Shown: positions 21,540-33,600 of the stretch, piece after piece
Numbering within the stretch: position 1 is the stretch's first letter
How the letters are laid out: each line of letters opens with the position of its first letter
DNA from: Tetrapyrgos nigripes
Lineage: Eukaryota; Basidiomycota; Agaricomycetes; Agaricales; Campanellaceae
Reading direction: 5' to 3'
Assembly: GCA_013368315.1 (NCBI GenBank)
Contig: JAACJM010000070.1
Coordinates: 124,001 to 188,000 of the forward strand
Length of the DNA stretch: 64,000 nt
Program-made: the position numbers and the translations under genes
The notes under the pieces: model-generated
The model's input: the letters and a program-made list of their open reading frames with translations, nothing else
Database searches by the model: none
Told to the model about the DNA's origin: nothing

Positions 21540-22518
21540 AACAGGTTTGGACTCGTACCGTACGTTTTCGCTGGACTCCACCTTCGTATTTATCTGTTGG
21601 CAGACTGAATGCCATGGACTTGTAATTTATTTATGTTCACTTGTATATAATTTCTGTCTGACGGTATATGGATACCGCCCCCACTAGTTCGCCGATATAT
21701 AAACACTGGTTCATGCTACCCGTATACTTCAACCTTTGTGTTACTACTGACAACCTACGTATATTACCCGTTATGTGATCAGGTAACAGTATTTAAAGAT
21801 CTGTGTAAATACATATCCCTTCCGATGAGTACATAGGAATAAGAGTAACTTCGCCACTATAGTTGCAATATAAAGGAGTGCTTGCGATCGCTTCACTCCC
21901 TATGTACTACCGGATATAAGATAGAAGCGGAAATTTATTCTGAGGCGGACAGAGGACGAAGATCCGTTTACATATATATCAGTTCTGATATAGTACATAT
22001 GAGTACATAGAGGGTAAGAGGAACTTGATCACTGAAGAGATTACCAGGGGCGGTATTGCAATACGGATGGGTATACTTTCTACTACTTGCTATCACTTCG
22101 CTACCGCAACCGGTGATAAGGGGAATTAAAACCGAGGCGGACAGAGTATGTATCAAGACCGATACGGTCTCGAGTCTCGACGGGTACGGATCTGCAAACA
22201 GGAATTAAGCGAGGTAGGCGAGATTGATGAGGTTTGCTCAGATTCTTAACACTGTAACCGTGCTGACTATTGCAGTGCTGCCCAGATACTTCACCCTGTA
22301 ACCGTAGATAACTGTGCTGACTACTGCAGTGCCGCTCCCAGCTGCTCACTGCGATCTCATGCCGGTCGCTAGCCATTCCAGCAACAGTCATCCCCTCTTA
22401 TGGCCACCCATATTGATATATGGACGCCAGATTCACTATATGGCCAGACCTTGCGGATATTGGAATACCGGAGGTGGGGCTACTCCTCCGGTATGGAAAT
22501 ATGAGTACGACATCGCCT
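21540..22518. other. right flank of the KDZ block: diverged repeats and hairpins, no gene
   Basis: No coding region. A diverged tandem pair (about 21825-21960 and 22001-22150) shares GAGTACATAG..AAGAG(T/G)AAC at one end and GAGGCGGACAGAG at the other. A second short tandem pair around 22250-22325 shares CTGTAACCGT and GTGCTGACTA(T/C)TGCAGTG. A hairpin CGGTAT/ATACCG lies near 21664, and a dispersed motif copy at 21689. The stretch ends where chromovirus gag begins, so it is a good place to look for the element's terminus. Confidence 0.6.
22465..22494. repeat. 10-base perfect inverted repeat near the block edge
   Basis: ATACCGGAGG at 22465-22474 and CCTCCGGTAT at 22485-22494 with a 10-base loop. 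It lies about 25 bases from the point where chromovirus gag homology starts. Confidence 0.7.
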
Positions 22519-24504
22519 CATTCATAAGCACATTTACGCTTGCTACCACCTGTCCCTGAGAAGGACTTGAATTTGTCCTTGGCATAGAGAATGGTTTTGA
22601 ATGTCCTTCCTTCTCTCTCTCATTCAACCATTCCAAATGAAGGTCCATTGCCCTATCCCTATACTTGTCAAAGTCCTTCTACTTTGGCCACATTTGCCCC
22701 ACTGACTTCTGAAGATCCTTAGGAGGACCTGCTTTAAAGAAATCTAGAAGGGCTGTTTCTCCATAGTCCGACTCTTCTCCATTATAGCTACTAATGTCCA
22801 TTCCCTTCATCCTAGCGTTCTTGATCTTAGATCGTGCAACCTGGTCAGCAGCAAGGGCCTTGAAATCCTTCTTAAATCTATCCTTTATCTCCTTCAATGT
22901 TGTCCATCACCTGTCTTCTGGTTTAACTTTCACATCTTCCTATCATCTTCTCGTTCTGTAATTCGTTGAGTTACCAAATCTCCTCTTTTTTCTCCTGTGA
23001 AGAATGAGAGGAATAAGGACACCTTGGAGTCCTCAGTCAAGTATTTGGCCTTGTTTTGACATAGGTAGTTGTTAAACGAAGCTAACCATTGCTTTGCCTC
23101 ATCACGTTCTCCATTAAAGGCATCAGGTTTCCATTCCTTGTTTGGAAGTATTGTTAGAGTCATTAGGTGCTATGTCAGACATGGCTGAACTGTCAGGATC
23201 TGATGGATCTGGAGAAGGGGAAGGGTTTGGATGATGACGGGCTATGGATGGTCCTTCAGTAGTCAGAATTGTAGGAGAGGAAGGGTCATTTGGTTCTGAT
23301 GGGTCGGGGTTGACAGATTATTAGAAGATGGATCTGGTAAGGGATCTGATGCAGAAGGGGTTCTGGATTCAGTTGAGTGTTTGTAGGGGTAGATGTTCCC
23401 TGGTCTTGTTCAGTTTCGGAATCAATTATTGGATGAGCTTTTTGAATAGCGAGTTCTTGGTTGTGCATTACAACTTCACACTCGATAGGAAGGGATACAG
23501 GGAGTGTTTGGGTGTTGCACCTGTTAATACAGGGCTGGTTTTTGCAGAATATATAAGGGTTCAGATTCTCCAGGCTATAATGACAATCGAGAGTCGTTGG
23601 TCTGAAAAAGATGTGTGGACAATCTGCACAGGGAAGATTTGGATCTGCAGATGCAGACTGTCGACTTGTCATATACTGCTTCTACGATCTCTTAGGGCCT
23701 TCTTTTCTGCCCTTTAAATCAAAACGAGGATTCGAAGATGAAGGAGAAAGATAAATGGAGGTCCTATAGGTGTATTGTACTCTTTGAAGAACAGAGGTCC
23801 CGTAATCTTAACAACAGTTTCCTCAGTATCAAGGTCGAGGGTGACTCATATGTGTGAGTAAACAGAAAGGATTATGTCACCTGGTTCCAATTTCGTCATG
23901 AATCCCTTCCTGTCTTCGCTTCCAGACCCTGTCCTACATTCCTTCTACTTCTTTTGTTCTAGATCTCGTCTCCTGGTACCGATGGCTTCTATCTTCTTTG
24001 GTACATCATTTATCTGACTGACAGATCATATCTGCTTCTACTGCACATATTGACATCACTTAGACACATGACTATCATCCTATGGTTGTCTCCATCAGAT
24101 CCTGCTGATCTAGCTTCGCACTTTTGTATATTTACTGCATGTAGTCTGTCCACTTCTGTCCCTCTGATCCATACTGCTCATCATTGCCATCAGTACTATG
24201 TAGACTCTGGCCCAGTACTGGCTGACTCACTTATACCATCTATTTGCCTTGTTCCTTCGTCTTTGGCTTCTGTGTGGTGGCCTGACAGGCATCCAGTCCC
24301 TATCTGAACCTGTTCTTGACAATTGTAGCTCCAAGGATCTGCCCGGATGCCTTCCACATGGCTACACCAGTACTTGTTCTGCAGTAAATTGAGTGGAAGG
24401 GGAAGAAGAGGTTGTTCGTCATCAGGCAGGCTCTCAGGGGGTTTGAAGCAAATCCGAGAGAATGCAGTAGACAGGATGAAAAGAATGTACAAAGGGGAGG
24501 ACAA
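22519..24504 (-). pseudogene. chromovirus gag fragment
   Basis: Capsid-type polyprotein of a Ty3/gypsy element. Similar blocks to the other copy occur in order: the leader with PLPLNLLQNKYWCSHVEG (near 24350); MTSRQSASADPNLPCAD (23672); KPDAFNGERDEAKQWLASFN (near 23110); TQRITERED (near 22960); and KEIKDRFKKDFKAL (near 22890). It is broken by frameshifts and lacks seven residues between DISSYN and GEESDY that the other copy has. The zinc knuckle is beyond the truncation. It matters because it retains CGA at two positions where the other copy has TGA. Confidence 0.8.
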
Positions 24505-24697
24505 TTGTTGCTACACTGTTACTCAAAGTAGTGTCTGCTTAGCAATTGAAATGAATTCGAATTGCAGGGATGGAGAACGACACTTGTGATATAGATGAAA
24601 TGATGGTAAAAGATAAAAGAAGTTGAGAATAGAGATAAGCAAGATAAAAGAGAAAAGGACTCAGATAGTGAGGTGGGTGTAAGGGAGTTCGTTCAAG

Positions 24698-25107
24698 TGC
24701 CAAGGTCATTGGTACACTTAATGACAAACCACCCAAGTCACACAAAGACAAGATTGATTGAGAATAGGAGTAAGCTGACTATGCTCTACACTGCATAGTA
24801 CTAGTACAGAGCAGAGATGAAGTGAATGAACCAAAGGACTAACTAGAATGTCTAGTGGTTTATATAGAAGAACAATGAATAAGTGATAGGAACAAGATAG
24901 GAGCAATAGGAGAAACGTAGGGAAAAGATAAGATTGATTGAATGGAAGATTGATTGATGGTTATTATAAAGTTTGACAGGTTTTATAAGGTTCAAAGTCA
25001 GTAACATAAGGTTTAAAAAGGTTTTTTGAGGAAATGCAATAGACGAATGATCAGAAAATGGGTTCAATAATGAAGTAGAAGAAGGACAAAGAACTGTAGC
25101 AGTTCGT
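24698..25107 (-). repeat. LTR of the truncated chromovirus copy
   Basis: Matches the LTRs at 46521, 56337, 56932 and 63526, including GAACTGCTACAGTTC at its 5' side and an inner end TTGGCA followed by CTTGAACGAACTCCC, the same junction as after the full element's 5' LTR. Confidence 0.8.
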
Positions 25108-25301
25108 AGGTTTGAAACATACATGAATTGTTGTTTTGTACACTGTATTGGTGTGGAGATTTGAGCATAACATGAATAAAAAGAGGTAATAAAAGAGGCC
25201 AACTACATAGCAAAGAAATGTGGAGTGTATGAGAGCTTTAGTGGCAAAGTAGTGATATATACTGGCCTGGCTACAATGACAAAATTTTGAAGTACAAATG
25301 G

Positions 25302-25634
25302 GTGTGACAGTGTGACATCTGGGAAGTCCCAGGTAGGGAGATGGGTAGTCCTGGGAGTTCCCAAAAAGCATCTGGGAAGACCCAGAGTGCATTTCAATAG
25401 AGTGGATGTAAGTCCCAGGGAGCTGGATAGATCCCTGGCTACTAGGCCTCACTAGGCTATTGATGCTAGAGACCAATTCCACCTAACTAGGTACCTATAT
25501 ATGGGTGCCTGAAGTGACCTAAGGAGGGTTAGTGGCATAGCCAGGGATCAACCCAAGGCCCAGGGATTTATGCCCACTCAATTGACCTTCACCATGGGAC
25601 TTCCCAGGATTTCCCAGCTGTCACACTGTCATAC
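25302..25634. mobile_element. MITE-like element with inverted ends
   Basis: The left end TGACAGTGTGACA(T)CTGGGA and the right end, read in reverse, TGACAGTGTGACA(G)CTGGGA form an imperfect terminal inverted repeat that continues through a TCC(C)..GG segment. No coding capacity. A target-site duplication is not clear. Confidence 0.55.
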
Positions 25635-25639
25635 TTTTG

Positions 25640-27130
25640 CTATTATAATATAATTTTTATCCTCCTTTCTCCTTTTCCATTGTTTATACCAAAAAAACAA
25701 TTCATATGTGTAGTGTAGAGCACACACTTGGCTCCAACAGTAGACATAGACACAGTAGCAATAGACAAAGACAATGAGAAGCTAGTCCCAAGACAAAGTT
25801 AATTATGAGTAAAGATAAGATACAAGAGGAGAGGTGCTTACCTACTAGGCTGTACTTTGATTATTTCTGACAGTTCTCTGATTCCTCTTTTACTTTGATC
25901 CTATGATTATTATCTTGTCTTTGGCCTCACATATATAAACTTAGGGTTGTAGCTTCCTGTCCCTATCTTGACCTCTTTGTCTTGGGACTGTTCCTGGTAA
26001 GTGATAATCATGTATCTGTCATAGAAAGATGAACAAAAGATAGGACAGAAAGATGAACAAAGGATAGGATGAAAAGATGAACAAAAGATGAACAATGATG
26101 GATGGCTGATTGATGAATGATGAAGGAAAATAGTAGGAAAAATAGAGAGAAAATCATCCAAAATAATCAAGTTATGACAATATAGTGTAGTTATCCAACT
26201 TAACACAAAGGTTACAGCTTTCTATACTCTCTATTGCCAGGTCAGCATTAGCATAAATCCAAGTTTCACTCTACAGATCCTAAGATGCATTATAAGATAG
26301 GATTATTTCTCTTACATTAGAGAGCTTGCGCAGTGCCAACTGTTGGCTGTGGTTGGCTTATTCAGCTTGTGCATGTGGTTGGCATTTATTGTTAGAGCCC
26401 TTTGTGCTGTATCTTACCCTATGCCCTGCAGCCAACTGTTGGTTAAGCATCAGCTGCTTCAAATTTTGGAATAACATCCTCTGAAGCTTATGAGCTGCTC
26501 TATGAAGAGTATATATTGCATAGCTGGGTAAGAATACAGCAGGACCTAGTACAAGAGGGAAGTCCAGGGAATTCCTCAGGATATTCTACCTCCTAGTTCT
26601 GGGGAGTTCCCCCAGAAGTGCTGAAGGGACTTCCCTGTAATTCAGTTTTTGTTTATAGCTCAGGGGGAATTCCCCTCACCACTCTCACAGGGAAGTCTCC
26701 TTAATATTCACATCACACTAGCACAGGGAATTCCCTATATATTTCTTTTTAAACCCAGATGGAGTCATAACTTGCATATTGCCATAGCTGCATATTCTGT
26801 AGCGGATAGATAGATAAATATGATAAACTGCTCCAGCAAGGGGTTCAAACCTGTTGGACAATTCTGGCTCAACATTTATGGTAAGGTCAAACTACTGCAG
26901 TCTAGACCTCATAATATACACAGTTTTGGAACCTGACAAGAATCTGAAGGACTCAACTCAATCTATTTCCACTGAATCAAGAAGATTGGACAAAGTTCAG
27001 AACATAGTAGAGGGTAAAGTTGGAACATGCATGTGGAACAAAATGTATAGGTGGTATGGAAAATTTATATCTCTATGTCTTTACGAGTCTGAAAGTTAAT
27101 GAGGCTCGTTCTTTATGGCACCTTTTTTTT
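25640..27130. other. gene-free, CpG-poor decayed sequence
   Basis: No convincing coding region. It holds short tandem AGATGAACAAAAGATAGGA-like units around 26025-26090, two blocks with GCCAACTGTTGG (about 26336 and 26433), and several GGGAAGTCC/GGGAATTCC blocks at 26555-26735 that resemble the ends of the preceding MITE-like element. Confidence 0.5.
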
Positions 27131-27137
27131 CTTCATT

Positions 27138-27430
27138 TAAGCGGTGGTTTGGCTTTGTTTGGCATCGCTGTGTCAACCTGTCTCAACCTGGGCTTCTGTG
27201 TCCTGTTAAGCGGTGGTTTGGCTTTGTTTGGCAGCACCACGTCTCAACCTGGGCTCCTGTGTCCCGTTAAGCGGTGGTTTGGCTTTGTTTTGCAGCACCG
27301 TGTCAACCTGGGCTCCTGTTCCCGTTAAACAGTGGTTTGACTCTGTTTGGCAGCACTGTGTCTATGTGGGCTCAGCCTCCACTTCCCTTTAAGTGGTGGC
27401 AGCATCTACCTGGGTTCTACCTTCATTTAA
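27138..27430 (+). repeat. minisatellite of about 60-base units, four to five copies
   Basis: AAGCGGTGGTTTGGCTTTGT recurs at about 27139, 27208 and 27269 and in decayed form at about 27327 and 27391. Each copy is followed by GGCAGCAC..TGTCAACCTGGGCT and TCCC(G)TT. No gene is attached. Confidence 0.8.
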
Positions 27431-27634
27431 GCAGTGGCTTGTTTGCATCTGGCCTGGTCAACTCATCTGTTTCTGTTCATGCTTGTGTCAAGAAATTTTT
27501 GTTGCCAGTACTCCCTACTTCTGCATTACAATGTTACAGTACTACTCATTCACTCGCTAATTTCCATTCAACCCATCTTTGTGTTTGTCTCTGACTCCAT
27601 TTCCATCCAGTTGCCAACCCTTCTCTTGAGTCTC

Positions 27635-28589
27635 TTACCTCGCACTTCTTTCATTTTGTCTTCCTCCTTCGATGCAGCTTCTATGGCCTGCAATGTGATT
27701 CTTGTCAGATGCAGCCAATACCTTCACGTTCGACTGTCTTACCTTGTTTGTGAAGAGCCCATTCACCAAGGTGATTGAGCACAATGCAACACACGTCTTA
27801 TACTGTTGGTTGTATCTCTTTCCTGTTGGCACTAACATCACCGTAAACTCACTGCGGACAGCAATGGGTATTTGCCAGCCATTTTTGCGCAGGCGTAAAT
27901 CTCAAATCTTTCAGAGCAGTTTTTGCAGGCCGAACATATCGGCCGGAATTCCATATGGGATAGTTCTGGTGCTGAGCAGAAGTTCGAGATTTAAGGTTGC
28001 ACCAAAATGGATGGCATGGTGACTGTACTTCTACCATGTCACCATGTCTGAATTTGGCAGGCTGCACATTGGTGAACCTGTTGTTGGAGAAGGAAAGTGA
28101 TTCAGACTATTGAAACAATTGATATGTAAGACGGGAACTCACTTCCATTCTCCATCTTCCATCTCTCTCATTTCTGAGTACTCGACCCTATTTTCCTCCA
28201 TATGCGTGTAATCAGTTCCCGCCAGCTTTTCTAGTATCTTGTTGGGGTCCACCTCCCTTGTAAGGTCCAGAGCAGGCTGAAAGGGTGCGAGTGTGTGAGA
28301 TGTGAAGTACCTGTTGGACAGATGGAGTGCTGGTCCCTCGTAGTACTCATTGTTGATTGTGTCATTCTCCAACACCACTTTTTGTCTACGTTGCGTTTGA
28401 GGTAGCTCTCGATTTTTTTGATGCCCTCTAGAGCCTTGGTGAACTCTTTGATGTTCATGCCACTTAGCATTATACCCTGTTTCAACTGCGGAGTTCTCGG
28501 TTTTCTGTTGTCTATGTCAGTGTCCCATGCAGACAGGTGTGAAGGGAGGAAAAATGGAAAAGTGGTGCAGATTTATATATGAGAAGGAC

Positions 28590-28631
<42 letters not shown>

Positions 28632-29030
28632 AGGGGCTATTTGAGAAGCACTGTTTCACTCACTTTCCTAGGACTTTGGTGAATGGTGGTAAATCCTTGG
28701 TGATGATGATGCCTTGGATCGACACTACTAGTTCCTTGGGTTCAGGACCTGTTTTCACCATTCTCCCATACACTGCTGTGTACATGTCTTTCCAGTCTTT
28801 GTCCTGTATGTTCCCGTTATATCCATGACCATGCTGATTCGATCACATTGTGAACATACCAAAGCAAATTTGGCTGCATTGTCCATTGCATATGTAGCAT
28901 TTCATCTCTTCTCAATGAACGTCTTCAGGAATGTCTCTGTTGGAGGGGGTGAGTTTGTCTTGTAATGACTCTGCTGCTATACTCATGAGCTTCCAGAATG
29001 TTGTAGTGATTGTTCATGGTGGAGAGAGAG
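27635..29030 (-). pseudogene. relic of an unnamed Agaricomycete gene family
   Basis: Exon-like pieces on the - strand in order: GRMVKTGPEPKELVVSIQG (near 28780-28680), SGMNIKEFTKALEGIKKIES (near 28460-28400), YYEGPALHLSNRYFTSHTLA (near 28340-28270), MEENRVEYSEMRE (near 28190) and FRHGDMVEVQ (near 28050). I recognise this order from a repeated hypothetical-protein family in mushroom genomes; no function is known. A continuous frame cannot be assembled (frame breaks near 28380), so it is probably eroded. Confidence 0.55.
28588..28628. repeat. TA then GA microsatellite
   Basis: A run of TA repeats followed directly by a run of GA repeats in an intron-like part of the preceding relic. Confidence 0.95.
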
Positions 29031-29919
29031 TAAGTTGGTCTTTTCCTCCCATGTCTGTCTGTGATATACCTTGATCCTTTCTGTTTCTGTCTCTGTTTGT
29101 GGCTTCTTTATCTGCTGCTTCTTTTTTGATCTTGGCTGTCTAAGTCTCTGTTACCCGTTGAGTTCTTCACAACCAGTGGTCTTTGTATGTTCACCTTCCC
29201 TTCCTCTTGTTGTATTTTTGAAGCAGTTTTATATTGCCAGGCATCATAATGAGTGCTCGCAATGTATAGGCAGTGAGTATGGTTGCTCCCTTGATGTTCA
29301 CAACTCTTCCTGAATTGTGGCGTCTGTGGGTCCTTCTTTGTTATACTCTTTACGTGCTGCTGCTTATTGCTAATTTGTCTCCGCTAGCTTGTTCCACCTA
29401 TTGCATGTGGTTGTCTTATGGTCATTTGGTTTTGACTGTTCCCTCTCCCCATTTCTTTTTGTTTTTTCCTTCTTCTTTGATAGTGATTTGTAGCTCACCT
29501 CACCCAAGCCTCATGTGTTGTTATTATTATTTTTTGCTTTGACTCCATAATTGTTGGTCTTTCTTTTATGTATGCTTGGTCTTGGTGATCTGCCACCATA
29601 TGTTCAAATGTGTCTAGTCAATTTCCTGACATATACATTTGCACCACATCCAGCTTTCCTTTCTCTCTTTCTCACCTCTCTTTCTTTCTCTCTTGATTTT
29701 TTCTCTTTCCTGTTTTCACCTTTGTTCTGTCTGGCTGGTCATTTACTCTAGCCATGCTGCTCTTGTTGTGCTTGCAGTGTCTGCTGTTTTCGTATGTTGG
29801 GTGCTTCTTGTGGTTTCACTGCCCTCATTACCTGTCCTTGCTTCCTTCCACAATGCAATTTGAGCTTATTATGTTCCACCATTTGGTTTTCACTTTTGAG
29901 ATGTTCGTGCACAGACCAT

Positions 29920-32900
29920 TTTTTTGGGATATAAAGCCCTTCAGTCTTTCAGTAACGAGCATCTTCATATTCCATCGAATCATCCAGAGTTTTCCTTTGA
30001 TCCACTGCCTCTCCTCATGTCTAGAAAGCCCTCTGCCAAATCTTCAGCTAAAAAGGTCCCTCGTGCCTCGATTGGCCGTCAAACTGATGCATCCCTTTTG
30101 TTGTGTGTACATTCCCACAACATATGTTTTTTTTCTCTTTTTTCGTTCACATAATGACCTTTATTCGTTCTTATAGTGCACCCTCTGCCTCTCCTCCTGC
30201 ACCGTGCGTATTGCCTGTTTTATCAGTCCACTTTCTTGTCTGACTCTTATCCATTCCAGTCATGTGGATAGTTCAACCTTTGCTTTTGGTTCCTTTCCAG
30301 ATGAGAGGTATGTCTGCTATTCTTTACTATGTCTTGCTATTTTACTCATCCCTTCTCAGACTTGGTTCCCCTATTGCCTTTGGTCAATCTGGTTCTGACC
30401 AGTCCGCTCCTGAATTGTGGGTCTCTTTTTTCTTTACGATCAGGATATAGAGTGTGTCTAATTGTTTTGTTGTTGTAGTGTTCCTGCCAGTCATCTTAGA
30501 TGTTCCTCTTGTGTTTCCATTAAGACTGAGTGGGCCTGTCAGGCTGCCAATGATGAAGAGCTCCTCGACTTTGAAGATATTCAGCCTTCTCAACCTTCAG
30601 AGCATCACAGGGAAGAGTCTCCTTTGCCTGAATTGACTGATTCGTAAGTTGTTTTTTCTCTTTTGACATTCTTCCTTTTCTTTTGTTTTTTCTTTTTCTT
30701 CTGAGCACTGTTCATGTTCATTTTTCTCCCCCCATAGTGATGGTCATATTGAATACATTGATACTCCTATTGGGTCTCCTGTTCTCTTGACTAGCCCTCT
30801 GTCTCCAGACCCAGTTGACAATACAGCTATTGCTTGAAGGTAGGCATTCAGTGGTTTCTTTTTAGTTCATTGCTTACTCTGTCCCATTTTTTTCTTCTTC
30901 TTTAGTGATGACGAATTCCCAGAGCCTACTGCTACTGCAATCCTTGGCTCTGCCTCTCATCGTGCTCAACTGTCTTCAAATTCTCATGCCACCTCCAAAA
31001 GGCGCCTCTCATGAGTCTTGAACAGTAATCCCAATTAATTTGTTAATGTAATGTTCACTTTGAATGTCTGCCAGATCTGCCAGTGTCTCTCCCACTCTTG
31101 CAAGTCCATCCAAGTATCCAGGTAACAAGAAAGCAAAGCTTGCTACTTCCCCTGAGGTGCCACAACTTCCTCCTCAGTACAAAGAAAAAGGGAGACCAAG
31201 GGTCACATCTCCTGAACTTATTGAGTCAGTATCCTTTCTCCTGTTGCATTGTCTTTTTTTCTGACATCTTTGTGTTGCAGTACCAGTTATCTCTCTGACG
31301 TTGAACCTCAGACTCCACCTCCTCAACATGTCCATGTGACTGAGGCTCCAAAGTGGGTTCATATTTTATTTCCATTCTGGTATTGACTTCCCTTCTGTTG
31401 CAGAGCCTCTACTGGCCCTCCTATTGTCATTTCAGATGAAGAAGATCCTCATGCCCACGACACTCCAAAGGCATCAGCCCAAAAACAGGTTCATCAAACT
31501 TCCCACATGTCTACTGGAGGTTGTCCACCTCGACGAGTGAATGTGGTCTCCAAATCGGCTAGCCAAAGCCAGCAATCCCAACCTGCCGAGTAAGTTTTCT
31601 AGTACCTTTGGATTGGTGCTTTACATGACTGTATTTCCTGCTTAGGACTGTGGAAGCTGATGCCCCATCTAACGTTGATGCCCCTCCTAAAACAATGGCT
31701 GAGCTGTATGTCATTCCTTTTTTGAATGTTCTCTATTTAAAATAATTGAATATATTATGTCTTGCTCTCTACACAGTCACCTGGAGCTCTCTAGCCAGTA
31801 TGCAAGCTCTTCAAATTGCACCTTCAACCAAGGGAACTTAGGAAGTTCTACCATGACTTTGCTCTCCAACCTTTCGTCACCACTATGTGCGTTATTTATC
31901 TTCTTCTGACTTTCTTGCTGTCTGACTGTTCCCATAGTTTCAAAATGGAAGGTCAAATCGTATCCTACAATAGGGCCAGCAACTCTTCGTTAACTCGAAC
32001 TGCACGCTATAGCGAGCTCTTACAAGTTATCACTTCATTGGAGCAGAAGTAAGTTGATTCTTCTTTTACTGATACCACCATGAACTGAGCTAACTGCTTT
32101 CTTTTGCCTTCTTGTTCTACTTATAGCTCGCTGTGTCGTGCTTTGTCTTTTGTTCGTGAGGGCCCATATGTCAATGCCAGCCACCTCTCGAAACAGCTCT
32201 TCATGATCAACTGGGGCACCAAATATGTTTACCTCTTCAATGGTGTGTCATAGGTCATACCATTCATATGGAACCAGGGGGACCACACAATCAAGCAAGG
32301 ACAGCAGTCCCATGGACTATGGCAACCTCCAGGTATTTTTTCTATGGCTTCCAAACCTCTGTATGGTCTCGACTTTTGTTGCCACAAGGCAATCCTCTTG
32401 ACTCACTTCTTTGTATGACTCCATACTACGGATCCGAACTTATCTGACTCATCTTTACTCATAATAACTCACTCAATAGTCCTAGCATATGTATATAAAC
32501 TGTAACATAGCTACTTAACTCTTTAGCCTAGATATTTTGTCAACCTACCTACAACAAACCTGAATCATATCTAGCTTTCAAGTCAATTGTATCCAGCAAT
32601 CACCAGCAAATACCTGAAGCCTTTTACCAGCATCCTCCATTTTTCCAGCCATTCCAACAAGTACTTAAGCCTCTAAGTACTCCAACTGTGGCTACAAGCC
32701 CCTATCAGCTCTACCAACTTCCTACAGTCTTGCCATATTGCCTAGCAGTCTCCTACATATCAATGTCATCCAGAACAACATTAATGACTGTAGGTACGAC
32801 CCTTACATGGTGGTACTTTCGATCACCAGGAAGTGTTTTTTAATGTCACTGGCATTGTTGTTGCTTCCAACTTTTCCACTGGCAGTGGCCAAGATGGTTC

Positions 32901-33600
32901 CAGAAGCAAACATATCTGGATCCAGCTCTTCAGCCAAGAGTATGAAATTTTTTTTGCCTTCATCACAGGTCTCTTTGGTGATCAAGCCATTCATGGCCCA
33001 ACCAAAGATGGAGCTTTGAACATTCAGTCAAAGGAGGAGTCGTGGTACCCTGCTTTGAGTGGTTCTGGTTTGTGTTTCATTGCTTCTGAATTACTACAGT
33101 TTCTTACAGTAGTCTTTCTAGCTGGAAACAGTAGTCCTACAAAGGCTGATATGTCAAGGTTCACCAGGCGTAAGTCCAAATCCAAGGAGGAGTCCCCTAT
33201 CCACAAACCCAAAGCACTTCTTCCCCTCAATGATTCAGGTATGTTTCATATTTCCTTCCCCTCTTTTTTGAACCCTGAATATTGATTTCACACCTTTCCA
33301 TCTGTGTTCTTCCACAGTCCCCATTTATGACGGGGTTCCAGATGGCTTTTTGTCCAGCACAGATGACTGGAAAAAGTTGACGTCCTTGTCACAGTTTGAG
33401 ACTGTAGGTGGTGAAATACCTAAAGGTCACATTTACACTGTAGGATTCACCATTTCCCGTTGGGATAATCTTCCAAAGGCCTTAACTTGTCCTACATCAT
33501 CGTTCTTGCTCACCCAGATATGGAGAAGGATGTTCCTGATCTTGCTGACTCTGGTGTCGAGACTGAATCCTCTCAGGCTGTTTAAGACATACATATGAAT
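29920..33600 (+). pseudogene. multi-exon relic, Ser/Pro-rich N-terminus, unknown C-terminal domain
   Basis: A chain of short open segments separated by intron-like GT..AG pieces. Early exons are Ser/Pro/Lys-rich (SRKPSAKSSAKKVPRASIGR near 30030; NDEELLDFEDIQPSQPSEHH near 30560; SVSPTLASPSKYPGNKKAKL near 31090; STGPPIVISDEEDPHAHDTP near 31410). Later segments look globular: SFVREGPYVNASHLSKQLFM (near 32160), IWIQLFSQEYEIFFAF (near 32920) and, after a clear intron ending at about 33319, VPIYDGVPDGFLSSTDDWKK to VGFTISRWD. A TAA near 33585 can end it. No known domain. Frames do not all connect, so I treat it as eroded; 29450-29900 before it shows nothing. Confidence 0.45.

Larger units (their letters stand above)
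22519..25107 (-). mobile_element. truncated chromovirus copy: LTR plus 5' part of gag
   Basis: On the - strand this runs LTR (25107-24698), leader and gag, then stops abruptly at about 22519. It is a diverged copy of the element at 56932-64000: the gag words KDFKALAAD, MKG(M/T)DISSYN and MDLHLEW are shared. Everything downstream of gag position VNVLMN is absent, replaced by CpG-rich sequence of the KDZ block's right flank. The LTR's outer end departs from the full copy just before CGAACTGCTACAG, so its terminus is eroded. Confidence 0.8.

Noticed and set aside
24852..25482. Open frames on the - strand rich in Ser, Tyr, Phe and Leu
   Set aside because: They lie over the LTR and the adjacent MITE-like element and have no conserved motif.
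26815..26870. tRNA or SINE promoter suggested by GGGGTTCAAACCTG
   Set aside because: No matching A box at the right distance and no cloverleaf can be folded; a B-box-like word alone is not enough.
29071..29870. Hydrophobic + strand frames that look like membrane proteins
   Set aside because: The hydrophobicity comes from a T-rich strand; no start context, introns or motifs support a gene.
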